Program-made: the position numbers and the translations under genes
The notes under the pieces: generated by a model
Database searches by the model: none
Seen by the model: the letters and a program-made list of their open reading frames with translations, nothing else
Told to the model about the DNA's origin: nothing
From: CAZKEW01 sp964580435
Lineage (GTDB): Bacteria; Acidobacteriota; Aminicenantia; Aminicenantales; UBA8522
NCBI GenBank assembly: GCA_964580435.1
Contig: CAZOKP010000004.1
Location: forward strand, 18,248-82,247
Reading direction: 5' to 3'
Length of the DNA: 64,000 bases
Shown here: piece by piece, positions 18,529-28,400 of the stretch
How the letters are laid out: each line of letters opens with the position of its first letter
Position numbering within the stretch: the first letter of the stretch is position 1

Positions 18529-18534
18529 TAGAAT
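18529..18534 (+). promoter_or_regulatory. Extended -10 promoter for the GH78 gene
   Basis: TGATAGAAT is a -10 box (TAGAAT) with the TG of an extended element. No convincing -35 is found at 16-18 bp. It lies 35 bp before the ATG, with AAGGAGG between. Confidence 0.5.
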
Positions 18535-18568
18535 AAGCGGACAGAGATTTCTTATCAAGGAGGACTGC

Positions 18569-21229
18569 ATGATTCCCTCTCTCCGTTTTCGGTTGCTGGT
18601 TTTTGCTGCTTTGTTTACTTTGGGTCTCGGTTTCGCCGTCAGCCTGGAGGAGGCGCAAGGTCTTCTGGCGCCTTCCGAGCTGCGCTGCGAATACCTAAGG
18701 AATCCGGCAGGAGTTGACGTGCTGAAGCCGCGATTCTCCTGGGTCCTCGAACACAGCGGCCGGGGTCAAGCGCAGTCGGCCTTTGAGATCATTGTGTCAA
18801 CGCAGGCAAGCGCAGAGAAAGGGGACATGTGGGAAAGCGGGAAAGTCAACACAGGAGAATCCACACAAGTGGTTTATGAGGGGAAGCCTCTCGCAAGCGG
18901 ATGCACTTATTACTGGAAGGTCCGCTGCTGGGATAAAGGTGGCCAGGCCAGCCCTTTTAGCCAGGCCGCCCGGTTTGACACGGGGCTCTTTTCCCGCGCT
19001 GACTGGAAAGGAAGTTGGGTCAGCGGCAAAAACCAGGTCCGCAAAGAGTTCAACCTCGACAAAAAAATCACACGAGCGAGGGCCTATATTTGCGGCCTCG
19101 GCTATTACGAGCTGAGGCTGAACGGCCGCAAGGTCGGCCGGAACGTCCTCGATCCGGGTTGGACGACTTACGATAAACGGGTCCTCTATGTCACTTATGA
19201 TGTCACTGAATATCTGCTCCAGGGGGCCAACGCTGTGGCCGTGATGCTTGGCCAGGGCTGGTACAAGTCCACCGTCCTTCTTCTGCAGATGAATATCGAG
19301 CTCGAAGACGGACGGAAGATTGAAATCATTACGGACTCCTCCTGGAAGACAATGGCTGGACCCGTTATCAAAGATAGCATTTATAATGGGGAAACATACG
19401 ATGCCCGGCTTGAGACTCCCGGCTGGGATCGTCCCGGATTCGATGACAGCGGCTGGAGCAGTGCCAATGTTGTGGCCGGTCCCAAAGGAGAGCTCTCCTC
19501 TCAAATGATGCCGCCGATTCAGGTTGTCGATACCCTTGTCCCCTTGAAAATGACCAGCCCGATGGCCGGAGTTTATGTCTTTGACATGGGACAGAATTCG
19601 AGCGGCTGGGCCCAGCTCCGGGTGTGGGGACCGCGCGGTGCTGTGGTCAAAATGCGTTTTTCCGAACTTCTCTATGAGAACGGGATGATCAACCAGGAAA
19701 ACCTGCGCGGAGCGAGGGCCGAAGATGTTTATATCCTGAAGGGAGAAGGAGAAGAGGTCTGGCAGCCCCGCTTCACCTACCACGGCTTCCGTTATGTCGA
19801 ATTGACCGGATTTCCCGGTGTCCCTGGGGTCAACACGATCAGAGGCCGTGTCGTACATACCGCCGTCGAGGCTAGAGGCAGCTTTTCCTGCTCCAAGCCC
19901 GTCCTGAACAGCCTCCAGCGGATCATCGTTTGGGGCCAGAAGTCGAACCTCCATAGCATCCCCACGGATTGCTGCCAGCGCGACGAGAGGATGGGGTGGA
20001 TGGGCGATGCCCAGGGCACAGCCGAGGAAGCCATGCACAATTTTGACATGGCCGCGTTCTACACAAATTTCGTCCGGGATATTAGGGATGTCCAGGATGC
20101 GGCAGGGTCGATCACTGACACGGTCCCGCACATCTGGGGCTCGCGGCCAGCGGACCCAGCCTGGGGGACAGCCTACCCGCTCATCTGTTGGTACATGTAT
20201 CAGTATTACGGCGACAGGCGCATTCTCGAGGAGCACTATGAAGGGGTGAAGAAATATGTGGAATACCTGCGATCGCGGGCAGAGAATGGCCTGGTCAAAT
20301 TCAGCTATTACGGAGACTGGGTGGCCGTGGAAAAGACTCCAGGAAGCATCGTCTCCTCCTTCTACTATTTTTATGATATCAAAGTTCTCGCGGAAATAGC
20401 CGGCGTCCTGGGAAAAGAGCAGGATGCCGAGATGTACAGTGTCCTCGCGGACGCGGTCAAAACGGCTTTTCACAAAGAGTACTTTGACCCGAAAACAAAC
20501 AGCTATGCCAACGGCACCCAGACGGCGAATACCCTTCCGCTCTTCCTGGACCTGGTTCCGCAATCCCTGCGCGGCGCGGTCTGGGGCAGCCTTTTTGACA
20601 ATGTCGTTTATGAGAATAACTCTCATCTGACGACAGGGATCATTGGGACAAAATACATTATGGAGCTTTTGACGGCCATGAACGCTTCGGACCTGGCCTA
20701 TGACATCGCCACCCAGACGACTTACCCGAGCTGGGGATACATGATTGAAAATGGCGCAACGACTCTCTGGGAACTCTGGCAATTGCGGCAGGGGCCGTCG
20801 ATGAATTCGCATAATCACCCGATGTTCGGGAGCGTCGGGGCCTGGCTTTATAAGGCCCTGGCAGGAATTAATATGGCGCCGGGCTCGGTCGGATATAGAA
20901 AGATACGCATTGCTCCCCAGATGGTGAGAGACCTGCGTTACGCCGCCGGCTCCGTGCGCACGTTGAGGGGAGTCGTCTCCTCCTCCTGGTCTCGCGACGA
21001 TCGCAGCGTCCGACTTGAAGTGACTATCCCAGTGGGCAGTCAGGCTGAAATCCTGCTCCCTAAATTCAACCTAATGAACATCGTTATCAGGGAAGGAGGG
21101 CAGGTCCTCTGGGACGGCCAGGGATTTCATGCCGGGGTTGAGGGTATTGATAAGATCGAGGAGGGCGCGGCCGGCTTTCAGGTCAGGGTCGGCTCAGGCC
21201 GGTACGTCTTCGAACTGACAGGACAATAA
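18569..21229 (+). CDS. GH78 alpha-L-rhamnosidase, secreted
   Basis: The start is the ATG after AAGGAGGACTGC, giving 886 residues with a signal peptide (about 1-25). The order is the GH78 one: an N-terminal beta-sandwich (LRCEYLRNPAGVD), a lectin-like domain with YICGLGYYELRLNGRKVG, then the (alpha/alpha)6 catalytic barrel. The barrel carries PTDCCQRDERMGWMGDAQ with the catalytic acidic residues of the family, and YMIENGATTLWELW. A C-terminal beta domain follows (APGSVGYRKIRIAPQ). It should remove terminal alpha-L-rhamnose from glycans or glycosides. The flippase gene is divergent. A GH106-like enzyme, from another rhamnosidase family, lies 4 kb downstream. Confidence 0.93.
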   Translation: MIPSLRFRLLVFAALFTLGLGFAVSLEEAQGLLAPSELRCEYLRNPAGVDVLKPRFSWVLEHSGRGQAQSAFEIIVSTQASAEKGDMWESGKVNTGESTQVVYEGKPLASGCTYYWKVRCWDKGGQASPFSQAARFDTGLFSRADWKGSWVSGKNQVRKEFNLDKKITRARAYICGLGYYELRLNGRKVGRNVLDPGWTTYDKRVLYVTYDVTEYLLQGANAVAVMLGQGWYKSTVLLLQMNIELEDGRKIEIITDSSWKTMAGPVIKDSIYNGETYDARLETPGWDRPGFDDSGWSSANVVAGPKGELSSQMMPPIQVVDTLVPLKMTSPMAGVYVFDMGQNSSGWAQLRVWGPRGAVVKMRFSELLYENGMINQENLRGARAEDVYILKGEGEEVWQPRFTYHGFRYVELTGFPGVPGVNTIRGRVVHTAVEARGSFSCSKPVLNSLQRIIVWGQKSNLHSIPTDCCQRDERMGWMGDAQGTAEEAMHNFDMAAFYTNFVRDIRDVQDAAGSITDTVPHIWGSRPADPAWGTAYPLICWYMYQYYGDRRILEEHYEGVKKYVEYLRSRAENGLVKFSYYGDWVAVEKTPGSIVSSFYYFYDIKVLAEIAGVLGKEQDAEMYSVLADAVKTAFHKEYFDPKTNSYANGTQTANTLPLFLDLVPQSLRGAVWGSLFDNVVYENNSHLTTGIIGTKYIMELLTAMNASDLAYDIATQTTYPSWGYMIENGATTLWELWQLRQGPSMNSHNHPMFGSVGAWLYKALAGINMAPGSVGYRKIRIAPQMVRDLRYAAGSVRTLRGVVSSSWSRDDRSVRLEVTIPVGSQAEILLPKFNLMNIVIREGGQVLWDGQGFHAGVEGIDKIEEGAAGFQVRVGSGRYVFELTGQ

Positions 21230-21286
21230 GGCGCGGCCTTCGTTACGGAATTCGCTTCCGGTCTCGTTCAGGCTGAGCCGGGGGTG

Positions 21287-21315
21287 TTGACTTACTTGCT
21301 GTCTACTATTATTAT
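21287..21315 (+). promoter_or_regulatory. Sigma70-like promoter of the pirin gene
   Basis: TTGACT (21287-21292), a 17-bp spacer and TATTAT (21310-21315) lie 29 bp before the ATG at 21344. CGGAGGG is the ribosome site. Confidence 0.65.
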
Positions 21316-21343
21316 AGGAATAGTAGGATAAATCGGAGGGACC

Positions 21344-22195
21344 ATGAAATCCATCAGGTTGATCAAGAAGATCACCCGCAGCCGGCCCACCCTCGAGGGA
21401 GCCGGGGTTCATCTGGGCCGGGCTTTCGGGAACGCCGACGTTCCGCTCTACGACCCCTTTCTGATGCTTGATGACTTTCATTCAGATAAACCCGAGAATT
21501 ATATCGCCGGGTTTCCCTGGCACCCTCATCGGGGGATCGAGACAGTGACGTACATGCTCTCCGGGACGGTCAAGCACGGCGACAGCATGGGCAATGCGGG
21601 AGCCATCCACTCGGGCGACGTGCAGTGGATGACGGCCGGGAGCGGCATTATCCATCAGGAGATGCCGCAGAAGCAGAAGAAAACTTTGTGGGGGTTCCAG
21701 CTCTGGGTAAATCTCCCTGGCAAGGACAAAATGATGAAACCGAGATATCGCGATGTCAAGGCTCAGGAGCTCGCAGAACATAAGTTAGAGTCAGGGGCCC
21801 GCGTCAGAGTGATCGCGGGAAAACTCAAGGGAATTGCCGGACCGGTCAAGGATATCATCTCCGACCCGGAATATCTGGATATCACCGTGCCCGAAGGTGT
21901 GACTTTTGAGCATTTTATAAAAAGCGGCCATACAGTTTTCGCGTATGTCTTTGAGGGCGGGGGCTTTTTTGACCCGAGCCGTCAGAGAACGATCTCGGCC
22001 GAGCATGTTGTTCTTTTCGGCGATGGAGAAAACGTTGTGATAACCGCGCAGAACGAACCCTTGCGATTCTTGCTGATCTCAGGAAAGCCTATCGGAGAGC
22101 GTGTCGCCTGGTACGGTCCGATTGTCATGAATACCGAAGAAGAGCTGGCGCTGGCTTTTGAAGAGTACCGGAACGGGACTTTCATAAAAAGCTGA
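21344..22195 (+). CDS. Pirin-family bicupin protein
   Basis: The 283 residues carry the pirin metal site: HPHRGIETVTYMLSG, then HGDSMG and GAIHSGDVQWMTAGSGIIHQEMP, which give the three His and one Glu ligands. A second cupin with FEGGGFFDPSR follows. Pirins bind Fe or similar metals; some have quercetin 2,3-dioxygenase activity and others modulate metabolic enzymes. With a rhamnosidase just upstream, a role on released flavonol aglycones such as those of rutin is conceivable but unproven. It has its own promoter and a good CGGAGGG site. Confidence 0.92.
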   Translation: MKSIRLIKKITRSRPTLEGAGVHLGRAFGNADVPLYDPFLMLDDFHSDKPENYIAGFPWHPHRGIETVTYMLSGTVKHGDSMGNAGAIHSGDVQWMTAGSGIIHQEMPQKQKKTLWGFQLWVNLPGKDKMMKPRYRDVKAQELAEHKLESGARVRVIAGKLKGIAGPVKDIISDPEYLDITVPEGVTFEHFIKSGHTVFAYVFEGGGFFDPSRQRTISAEHVVLFGDGENVVITAQNEPLRFLLISGKPIGERVAWYGPIVMNTEEELALAFEEYRNGTFIKS

Positions 22196-22198
22196 CGG

Positions 22199-22378
22199 TC
22201 ACGCCTTTTTCGTCTTTCGGGCCCAAAGAGTCGCGAAGACGAACCATCCGATTGAGGCGATAATGAAGAGGACCTGATAGTTTTTTTCGGAGACGTTTCC
22301 CAGGAAATGGAAAACGGCGGACAGAAGACAGACACAGAGGCTCACCAGCGATAGTACGGCCAAGACTATTTTCCGCAT
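22199..22378 (-). CDS. Small two-TM membrane protein (59 aa), coupled to the permease
   Basis: The start at 22378 follows GGAGAAAATAGG, and that ATG begins one base after the permease stop, so the two are translationally coupled. Two hydrophobic helices (about 3-20 and 32-48) end in a lysine-rich tail, ARKTKKA. I do not recognise a family. Small two-TM partners are known for other sodium-solute symporters (for example YhdT with PanF), so an accessory subunit for the NCS1 permease is a reasonable guess only. Confidence 0.75.
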   Translation of the reverse strand: MRKIVLAVLSLVSLCVCLLSAVFHFLGNVSEKNYQVLFIIASIGWFVFATLWARKTKKA

Positions 22379-22379
22379 C

Positions 22380-23741
22380 CTATTTTCTCCCCACGGCCTG
22401 TAAAACGACATAGGCAATAAGAGCTATAAAGTACCCGGGAAGCCAGCGAAAGTAGAGGTGAACCGGCATGAAGAAACAGATCAATAGCGTTCCGGCCCAT
22501 ACTATCAAGGCTCTCCAGTTGAAAAGCCAGCCGTATTTTTCGGCCCGATATTGTTCGATTTTGAGGAGAGGAAAGAGCCAGTGCTCGGCAAAGACGACAG
22601 CGCCGATAGGCATGAGCACGAGCCCATAAATGGCGACGTAGTCAAGCAGCTTCATGAAGAAGACCGGAAAACAACTGAGGATCGTGGTAACAACACCTGC
22701 CACCAGCGTGATTTTCCAGCGGGGCCAGTTGGGGCTGATCGCTTGAAGAGCTAGGCCGGCCCGATAAAGAGTCGGGTTGGCCGTTGTCCAGCCCGCCAAG
22801 AGAAGACCGGCCACTCCGGCCAGCCCGACCGCCTCATAGGCCATCAGACCGGGATTCATTTCCCGGCCAATGGCCGCGACCATAATCCCGGAGCACATCC
22901 AGGCAAGCATGTGGCCCGGATACATTCCAAAAGCCGTAAAAAAACCGTAAGTCCATTTTTTGGCGTACCGAAAAATAGCCATATCGGAGAGGCCGACGTG
23001 CATGGCCAGGTTGCAGAACCAGGCGAAAAACATAACATGCCCAAGGCCGAATTTATCCTGCCCAGCCAGAGGAATCCCGTTCCAGACCTTGGTCTCGGCG
23101 ATCTCCCAGAGGTTGTCGAGCTGAGGATTCACCCCTAGACGCGGGAGAACAGCGACGGCACCGGCGATAAAAACAACGAAGATCCAGGGGGAGCAGACTT
23201 CGGCAAACCGGCTGAGCTTTTCAAACCCCAAAATAGCCAGGGTGACGAATAGGGCGCCAATAGCAAACGTTAGTAGAACCCAGCCAAGACTGTTGGGAAA
23301 GACCGCGTCGAGGGAAGGAACCTCGATGCGGAAGGCCAATCCGATGGCCGTGGCTGATACCGAAATCATAGCACCGGCCAGGATGCAGTAAAGAACGGCG
23401 TTGGCAAGGTTATAAATGAAGGTCAAACCCGGTCCGGCGATTTTTCTGAGGTACCAGTAAAGCGTCAGACGCGTCCGGATAGCGATCGGCGCACAAATGA
23501 AAGTCCAGGAGAGCACGGCCAGAAGATTCCCCGCGAAAAGACCGATGAGGAGGTCTTTTGCCGTCACTCCGTGGAGGACAAAGAAGGCGCCGATCACAAA
23601 CTCGGTCGCAGCCACGTGCTCACCGGCAAAAAGACCGGCGAATTTTCCACCTGTCTGGAGTTTGTCTGGAGAGACAGGCTCCCGGTCGAATTCGTAGAGC
23701 TTGTCCATCTGGGAGGTTATTGAAGCCCGACGAAGACTCAT
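22380..23741 (-). CDS. NCS1-family nucleobase/cation symporter (purine-cytosine permease-like)
   Basis: The start is the ATG at 23741 with AGGATAGAACT upstream, giving 453 residues. A longer frame to 24170 runs over serS in antisense and is rejected. About 12 hydrophobic segments are seen. Features such as VIGAFFVLHGVTAKDLLIGLFAGNLLAVLSW, PIAIRTRLTLYWYLRK and WTTANPTLYRAGLALQ resemble the cytosine/purine, hydantoin and thiamine permeases of NCS1 (family signature near the first helices, and a helix-8 WTTANPTLY). The substrate could be a nucleobase, allantoin, hydantoin or thiamine. It is divergent from serS. Confidence 0.85.
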   Translation of the reverse strand: MSLRRASITSQMDKLYEFDREPVSPDKLQTGGKFAGLFAGEHVAATEFVIGAFFVLHGVTAKDLLIGLFAGNLLAVLSWTFICAPIAIRTRLTLYWYLRKIAGPGLTFIYNLANAVLYCILAGAMISVSATAIGLAFRIEVPSLDAVFPNSLGWVLLTFAIGALFVTLAILGFEKLSRFAEVCSPWIFVVFIAGAVAVLPRLGVNPQLDNLWEIAETKVWNGIPLAGQDKFGLGHVMFFAWFCNLAMHVGLSDMAIFRYAKKWTYGFFTAFGMYPGHMLAWMCSGIMVAAIGREMNPGLMAYEAVGLAGVAGLLLAGWTTANPTLYRAGLALQAISPNWPRWKITLVAGVVTTILSCFPVFFMKLLDYVAIYGLVLMPIGAVVFAEHWLFPLLKIEQYRAEKYGWLFNWRALIVWAGTLLICFFMPVHLYFRWLPGYFIALIAYVVLQAVGRK

Positions 23742-23764
23742 AGTTCTATCCTCAATTCGCCGTA

Positions 23765-23793
23765 AATATACACAAGGAGTGACGGTCTGACAA
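23765..23793 (-). promoter_or_regulatory. Promoter of the NCS1 permease
   Basis: On the minus strand, TTGTCA (23793-23788), a 17-bp spacer and TATATT (23770-23765) lie 24 bp before the ATG at 23741. Confidence 0.6.
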
Positions 23794-23842
23794 GCATAAA
23801 AATGCGACCCGCAATCATTTCCAAAACTCTCAGAAATTATGC

Positions 23843-23848
23843 TATAAT
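23843..23848 (+). promoter_or_regulatory. Extended -10 promoter of serS with almost no leader
   Basis: TGCTATAAT contains a consensus -10 with TG extension. The ATG of serS is only 8 bp after the hexamer, so transcription should begin at or within a base or two of the start codon. There is no Shine-Dalgarno sequence, which fits a leaderless mRNA. Confidence 0.65.
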
Positions 23849-23856
23849 CAGCCCCA

Positions 23857-25128
23857 ATGTTAGACCTAAAATTTGTCCTCGAAAACAGGGAATATGTTCT
23901 CAAGAAAATAGCCAGCCGCGGCCTCCGCCTTGACCTTGAGGGATTGATCAAGGCGGCGGAAGGCCGCAAAAAAGCCTTAAAGCGCGTGGAAGACCTCCGC
24001 GCAGAAAAGAACAGGGCTTCAGAGCTTATCGCCAAGGCTAAACGGGAAGGGAAGGAGTCGGAGGCTTTGATTACTGCGATGAAAAAGGTCGGGGAGGAGA
24101 TCGACCGCCTTGAGGTTGAGCTGAAAGAGCTTGATGACAACTTGCGCAATATCCTTCTCCGCATTCCCAACCTGCCTCATGAATCCGTGCCCGTGGGCAA
24201 GAGCTCTGAAGACAATGTTGAGTTGCGCCGGTTTGGCGAAATGCCCGAGTTTGCCTTTCCCGTGCTTCCCCATTGGGAGATTGGCCGGAGGCTCGGCATC
24301 CTGGATTTTGAGAGAGCGTCCAAGATCACCGGCTCGCGTTTTGCTGTCTATCTGGGTGCCGGGGCGCGGCTTGAGAGAGCCCTGATAAACTTTATGCTTG
24401 ATCTCCAAACCAAGGAGAAAGGCTATCGGGAAGTCATCCCGCCCTTTATCGCCAACGCGGAGAGCCTGACGGCTACAGGAAATCTGCCCAAGTTCGAGAA
24501 GGACTTATTCAAACTCAGGGGCAGGCACTGGTATCTTATCCCTACCGCCGAGGTTCCCCTGACCAATCTCTACCGGGACGAGATCCTGGAAGCGGCTGTG
24601 CTGCCGCAAAGGTTTGTTGCCTACACCCCCTGCTTCCGCAGCGAGGCGGGCTCTTATGGTAAAGATATTCGGGGCCTCATCCGGCAGCATCAGTTCAACA
24701 AGGTTGAGCTGATGGTTTTTTCAGCGCCTGAACGCTCCTTTGAAGAGCTGGAAAAAATGACTACGGACGCCGAAGAAGTCCTGAAAAGACTGGAGCTCCA
24801 CTATCGAGTTGTTGCGCTGTGCACCGCGGATTTGGGTTTTGCCGGGGCGAAGACGTATGACCTTGAGATCTGGCTGCCGTTCCAGAAAAAGTTCAGGGAG
24901 ATTTCCTCGGTGACAAACTGCACAGATTTTCAGGCCAGGAGAGGCAACATCCGCTTCCGCCCCCAGCCCAAAGCGAAACCGGAATTCGTCCATACATTGA
25001 ACGGCTCCGGAGTGGCCGTCGGCCGGACGGTGAGCGCCCTTCTTGAGGCCCATCAGCAGCAAGATGGTTCTGTCATCATTCCTGAAGCCCTGCGTCCCTA
25101 CATGGACGGGCTCGAGAAAATAACCTGA
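23857..25128 (+). CDS. serS: Seryl-tRNA synthetase
   Basis: The 423 residues form a class II synthetase. An N-terminal coiled-coil arm (about 25-110) binds the long variable arm of tRNA-Ser. Motif 2 is [21 protein letters not shown]. Motif 3 is [18 protein letters not shown], followed by IPEALRPYM. It charges tRNA-Ser, and two tRNA-Ser genes (UGA and GCU) directly follow. There is no ribosome site before the ATG and the -10 box is 8 bp upstream, so the mRNA is probably leaderless. The length is normal for the family. Confidence 0.97.
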   Translation: MLDLKFVLENREYVLKKIASRGLRLDLEGLIKAAEGRKKALKRVEDLRAEKNRASELIAKAKREGKESEALITAMKKVGEEIDRLEVELKELDDNLRNILLRIPNLPHESVPVGKSSEDNVELRRFGEMPEFAFPVLPHWEIGRRLGILDFERASKITGSRFAVYLGAGARLERALINFMLDLQTKEKGYREVIPPFIANAESLTATGNLPKFEKDLFKLRGRHWYLIPTAEVPLTNLYRDEILEAAVLPQRFVAYTPCFRSEAGSYGKDIRGLIRQHQFNKVELMVFSAPERSFEELEKMTTDAEEVLKRLELHYRVVALCTADLGFAGAKTYDLEIWLPFQKKFREISSVTNCTDFQARRGNIRFRPQPKAKPEFVHTLNGSGVAVGRTVSALLEAHQQQDGSVIIPEALRPYMDGLEKIT

Positions 25129-25134
25129 CCTTGC

Positions 25135-25224
25135 GGAGGGATGGCCGAGTGGCTGAAGGCGGCGGTCTTGAAAACCGCTTTCCGGTTCTCCGGAACGGGG
25201 GTTCGAATCCCTCTCCCTCCGCCA
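25135..25224 (+). tRNA. tRNA-Ser (UGA)
   Basis: The acceptor stem GGAGGGA pairs with TCCCTCC, discriminator G, and the CCA end is encoded. The anticodon stem GCGGT/ACCGC holds loop CTTGAAA with anticodon TGA at 25169-25171. There is a long class II variable arm (TTCCGGTTCTCCGGAAC) and a T-loop GTTCGAATC. It lies 6 bp after serS, so it may be cotranscribed with its synthetase. Confidence 0.97.
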
Positions 25225-25253
25225 GCCCATATTTCCTTGTCCGCTTTTAGGCT

Positions 25254-25281
25254 TTGAAGTCCAATCGAAACATGCTAAAAT
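25254..25281 (+). promoter_or_regulatory. Promoter of tRNA-Ser (GCU)
   Basis: TTGAAG (25254-25259), a 16-bp spacer ending TGC, and TAAAAT (25276-25281) give an extended -10. It lies 23 bp before the mature tRNA 5' end. Confidence 0.55.
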
Positions 25282-25304
25282 AGGCCCGCTTGTCAGGCGT
25301 TTGC

Positions 25305-25399
<95 letters not shown>

Positions 25400-25481
25400 T
25401 CTTAATCCCCTAAACGGGTCTTGTTTATTTCCGTTCGATGTTTTTGGAAGAACAAAGATCATTTTCAGGAGGGAGAGTGCC

Positions 25482-28400
25482 ATGAAGAAAGCCTTCGCTT
25501 TGAGCCCGGCTCTCATTTTGATCTGCCTGTTCTCTTTTCATTGCCAAGAAAAAAGGGCGGCCGGCGATACCTATGCTGATGTCCTTAAAGCTTTCGCCGA
25601 CCCGCCGGCTGAATTCCGGAGCGCGCCCCTCTGGGTTTGGAATGACCGCATCACCAAGGAACAGATAGAGACACAGCTCGCTGATTTCAAAGCCCATGGC
25701 ATCGGAGGCGTTTTCATCCATCCGCGGCCTGGATTAATAACGCCTTATCTCAGCGAAGAGTGGCTCGCTTCTTGCCGGCATGCCGTCGCTGTGGGGAAAC
25801 GCCTCGGCATGAAAGTCTGGATCTATGATGAGAACTCCTATCCCTCAGGATTTGCAGGAGGCCACGTCCCGGCGGACATGCCCGATTCCGTCGGGCTCGG
25901 CCTGAAAATGACCAAAGCCGTGGCAATTCCGGCTTTATTCAAAGAGAAGCCGATCGTCGTTCTCAAAGGAATCAGGTCTGAATTTGAGAACATCAGCGAG
26001 AAGGCCATTCAGCCGGGGGTCAGCGCATCTCTGGGGGTGGGTGATTATTTTCTTTTCGAAATCCAGAAGGCGAGTCCTTCTCCGTGGTTTGGCGGGTTTA
26101 CCTATATCGATCTGATGCGCCGGGACGTCACGGACAAATTTCTCGATATCACCCTTAACGCGTATAAGCAAACGATTGGCGAAGAATTCGGCGCTACGGT
26201 TCCCGGAAGCTTCCAGGATGAGGCGAACAATGGTCCCGTGTTGGCCGAGGACATCGTCAACTTCACACCCGGGCTCTTCGAGAAATTCCAAACAAAATGG
26301 GGCTATGACCTGCGGCTTCATCTTCCCTCGCTTTTCGAAGAAATCAGCGATTGGCAGACCGTCAGGCACAATTATTACGCTACTTTATCTGACCTCTTCA
26401 TCGAGAACTGGGCCAAGCCTTATTATGATTATTGCGCTGCCAACAACCTTTGGCTGACCGGCCATTACCTAGAGCACGAGTGGCCCGCGCCGAGCCTCAC
26501 TCCGGATTATCTGGCCGTAGCCGCCTATGCTCACATGCCGGGGATCGACTGCCTGATGAACCAGTGGGATACTGGCCCGCATGCCCAGTTTGGAAATGCC
26601 CGGGCACCCAAAGAGATCCGGAGCATTGCTAACCAGCTCGGCCGGAGCCGGACAATGTCGGAAACCTATGGCGCAGCGGGGTGGGACTTGACCTTCTTCG
26701 ACCAGAAAAGGATTGCCGACTGGGAATTCGCCCTCGGAGTCAATTTCATCAACCAGCATCTTTCCTACGTCACCATCATGGGCGCCCGCAAGCGTGACCA
26801 TCCTCAGTCGTTTTCCTATCATGAACCGTGGTGGCATGCCTATAAGATCATGGGCGATTATTTGGGACGGCTTTCCGTTGTCATGAGCAAGGGCGAACAG
26901 CGGAACCGGATCCTTGTCCTTGAGCCGACGACAACCGCCTGGATGTATTATTCTCCGGCGGCTCAGTCTGACCGTCTGAAAGCCACTGGAGACCAATTCA
27001 CGAATTTCATAAACCGGCTGGAGGCGGAACAGATCGAATACGACCTGGGGAGCGAGGATGTCCTCCGCAACCACGGCCGGGCGGAACAGAAGGCCATGAT
27101 CGTTGGCGCGCGACGTTACGATGCTGTCGTCTTTCCGCCAGGCCTGGAAAACCTGGACCAGTCGACCCTGGAGCTTCTCTCAGGCTATATGAAGAGTGGA
27201 GGCCGGGTCCTCTCCTGCGCAGGGGTGCCGCGCTTCGTCGACGGAAAAGAGTCAGAGCAGCCGGGGAAAATCGCCGGGGCCGATCCTCAGCATTGGATCG
27301 CCCGGTCTGCCGACGAAACAATCAGCGCTCTGGCTGAGATATGCGCCGGGGAGATTCAGTTCATGGAGTTGAACGGCGACAAGACCATGTTCTTCCACCA
27401 GCGTCGGAAGCTCGCCGATGCGGAGCTCGTCTTTCTGGCAAACATCAGTCCTCGAGAGCGAGTGAGCGGGACATTTTCTGCCCCAGGGAAATCCGTGGAA
27501 CGCTGGGATCCATTCAATGGGATTGCGAGCCCCTATCCTTCCAGGAGCCGGAAGGGCCAGGTTCATGTGGAGTTCAATATAGCGCCTGGAGGCAGTCTGC
27601 TTCTTGGCCTCCGCAAGGAGAAGGTTGGGAAAGCACCTCAGGAGAAATTCAGCTGGCGAGAGATTACACCCGCAGGTGATTCGGAAATCCGAGCGGAATC
27701 GCCTAACGTCCTGACCATCGACTACTGTGATCTTGGCCTGGGAAACAAAGAAGAGCGGGACCTTTATTTCTATGACGCCCAGCGCAAAGTTTTCGGGCAC
27801 TTCGGCCTTGGCCGGAATCCCTGGGACAGCGCTGTCCAGTACAAAACGAATATTCTTGACCTGAACAAGTTTCCGCCGAACTCAGCATTTGAGGCAACTT
27901 TCTGGTTCACGTCCGGCCCGGGCGTCGACCTATCATCGCTCCGTCTCGTGGCCGAACGGCCGGCGTTTTATCAGATCTCTATCAATGGCAGCAAGGTTGA
28001 AGCGGCCCCCGACCAATGGTGGCTCGACATGGGCTTCGGGATTTTTAACATTGGAAAGTTCTCCCGAGCAGGGAAGAACAGAATCAGTCTTAAAGCAGAA
28101 CCTTTCACCCTCTTCAGCGAGCTTGAGTCGGTTTATCTTCTTGGAAATTTCGGACTAGAGAGCCAAGAGAAAGGGTTCAAGCTTATCCCGAGCGCAAGGC
28201 TTCAACTGGGTCCCTGGTCGGAGCAAGGGATGCCTTTATATGCCGGCGGGGTGAGCTACAGCAAGATATTAGACCTGGATTCCCTGGATGCAGACAAAGG
28301 ACGTTATTTTGTGAGGCTTGGCCGTTGGCTCGGGTCCGTGGTTGAAGTCCGTGTCGGGGAGAAGACGGCGGGTTTCATCGCCTTCGAGCCATTTGAGCTC

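Noticed and set aside
18797..20818. A 673-residue open frame antisense to the GH78 gene
   Set aside because: It is fully inside the rhamnosidase gene, and its sequence is the usual antisense mix with no domain or ribosome site.
23742..24170. N-terminal extension of the NCS1 permease frame
   Set aside because: It is antisense to serS, crosses both promoters, and the ATG at 23741 has a proper ribosome site and family-like N-terminus.
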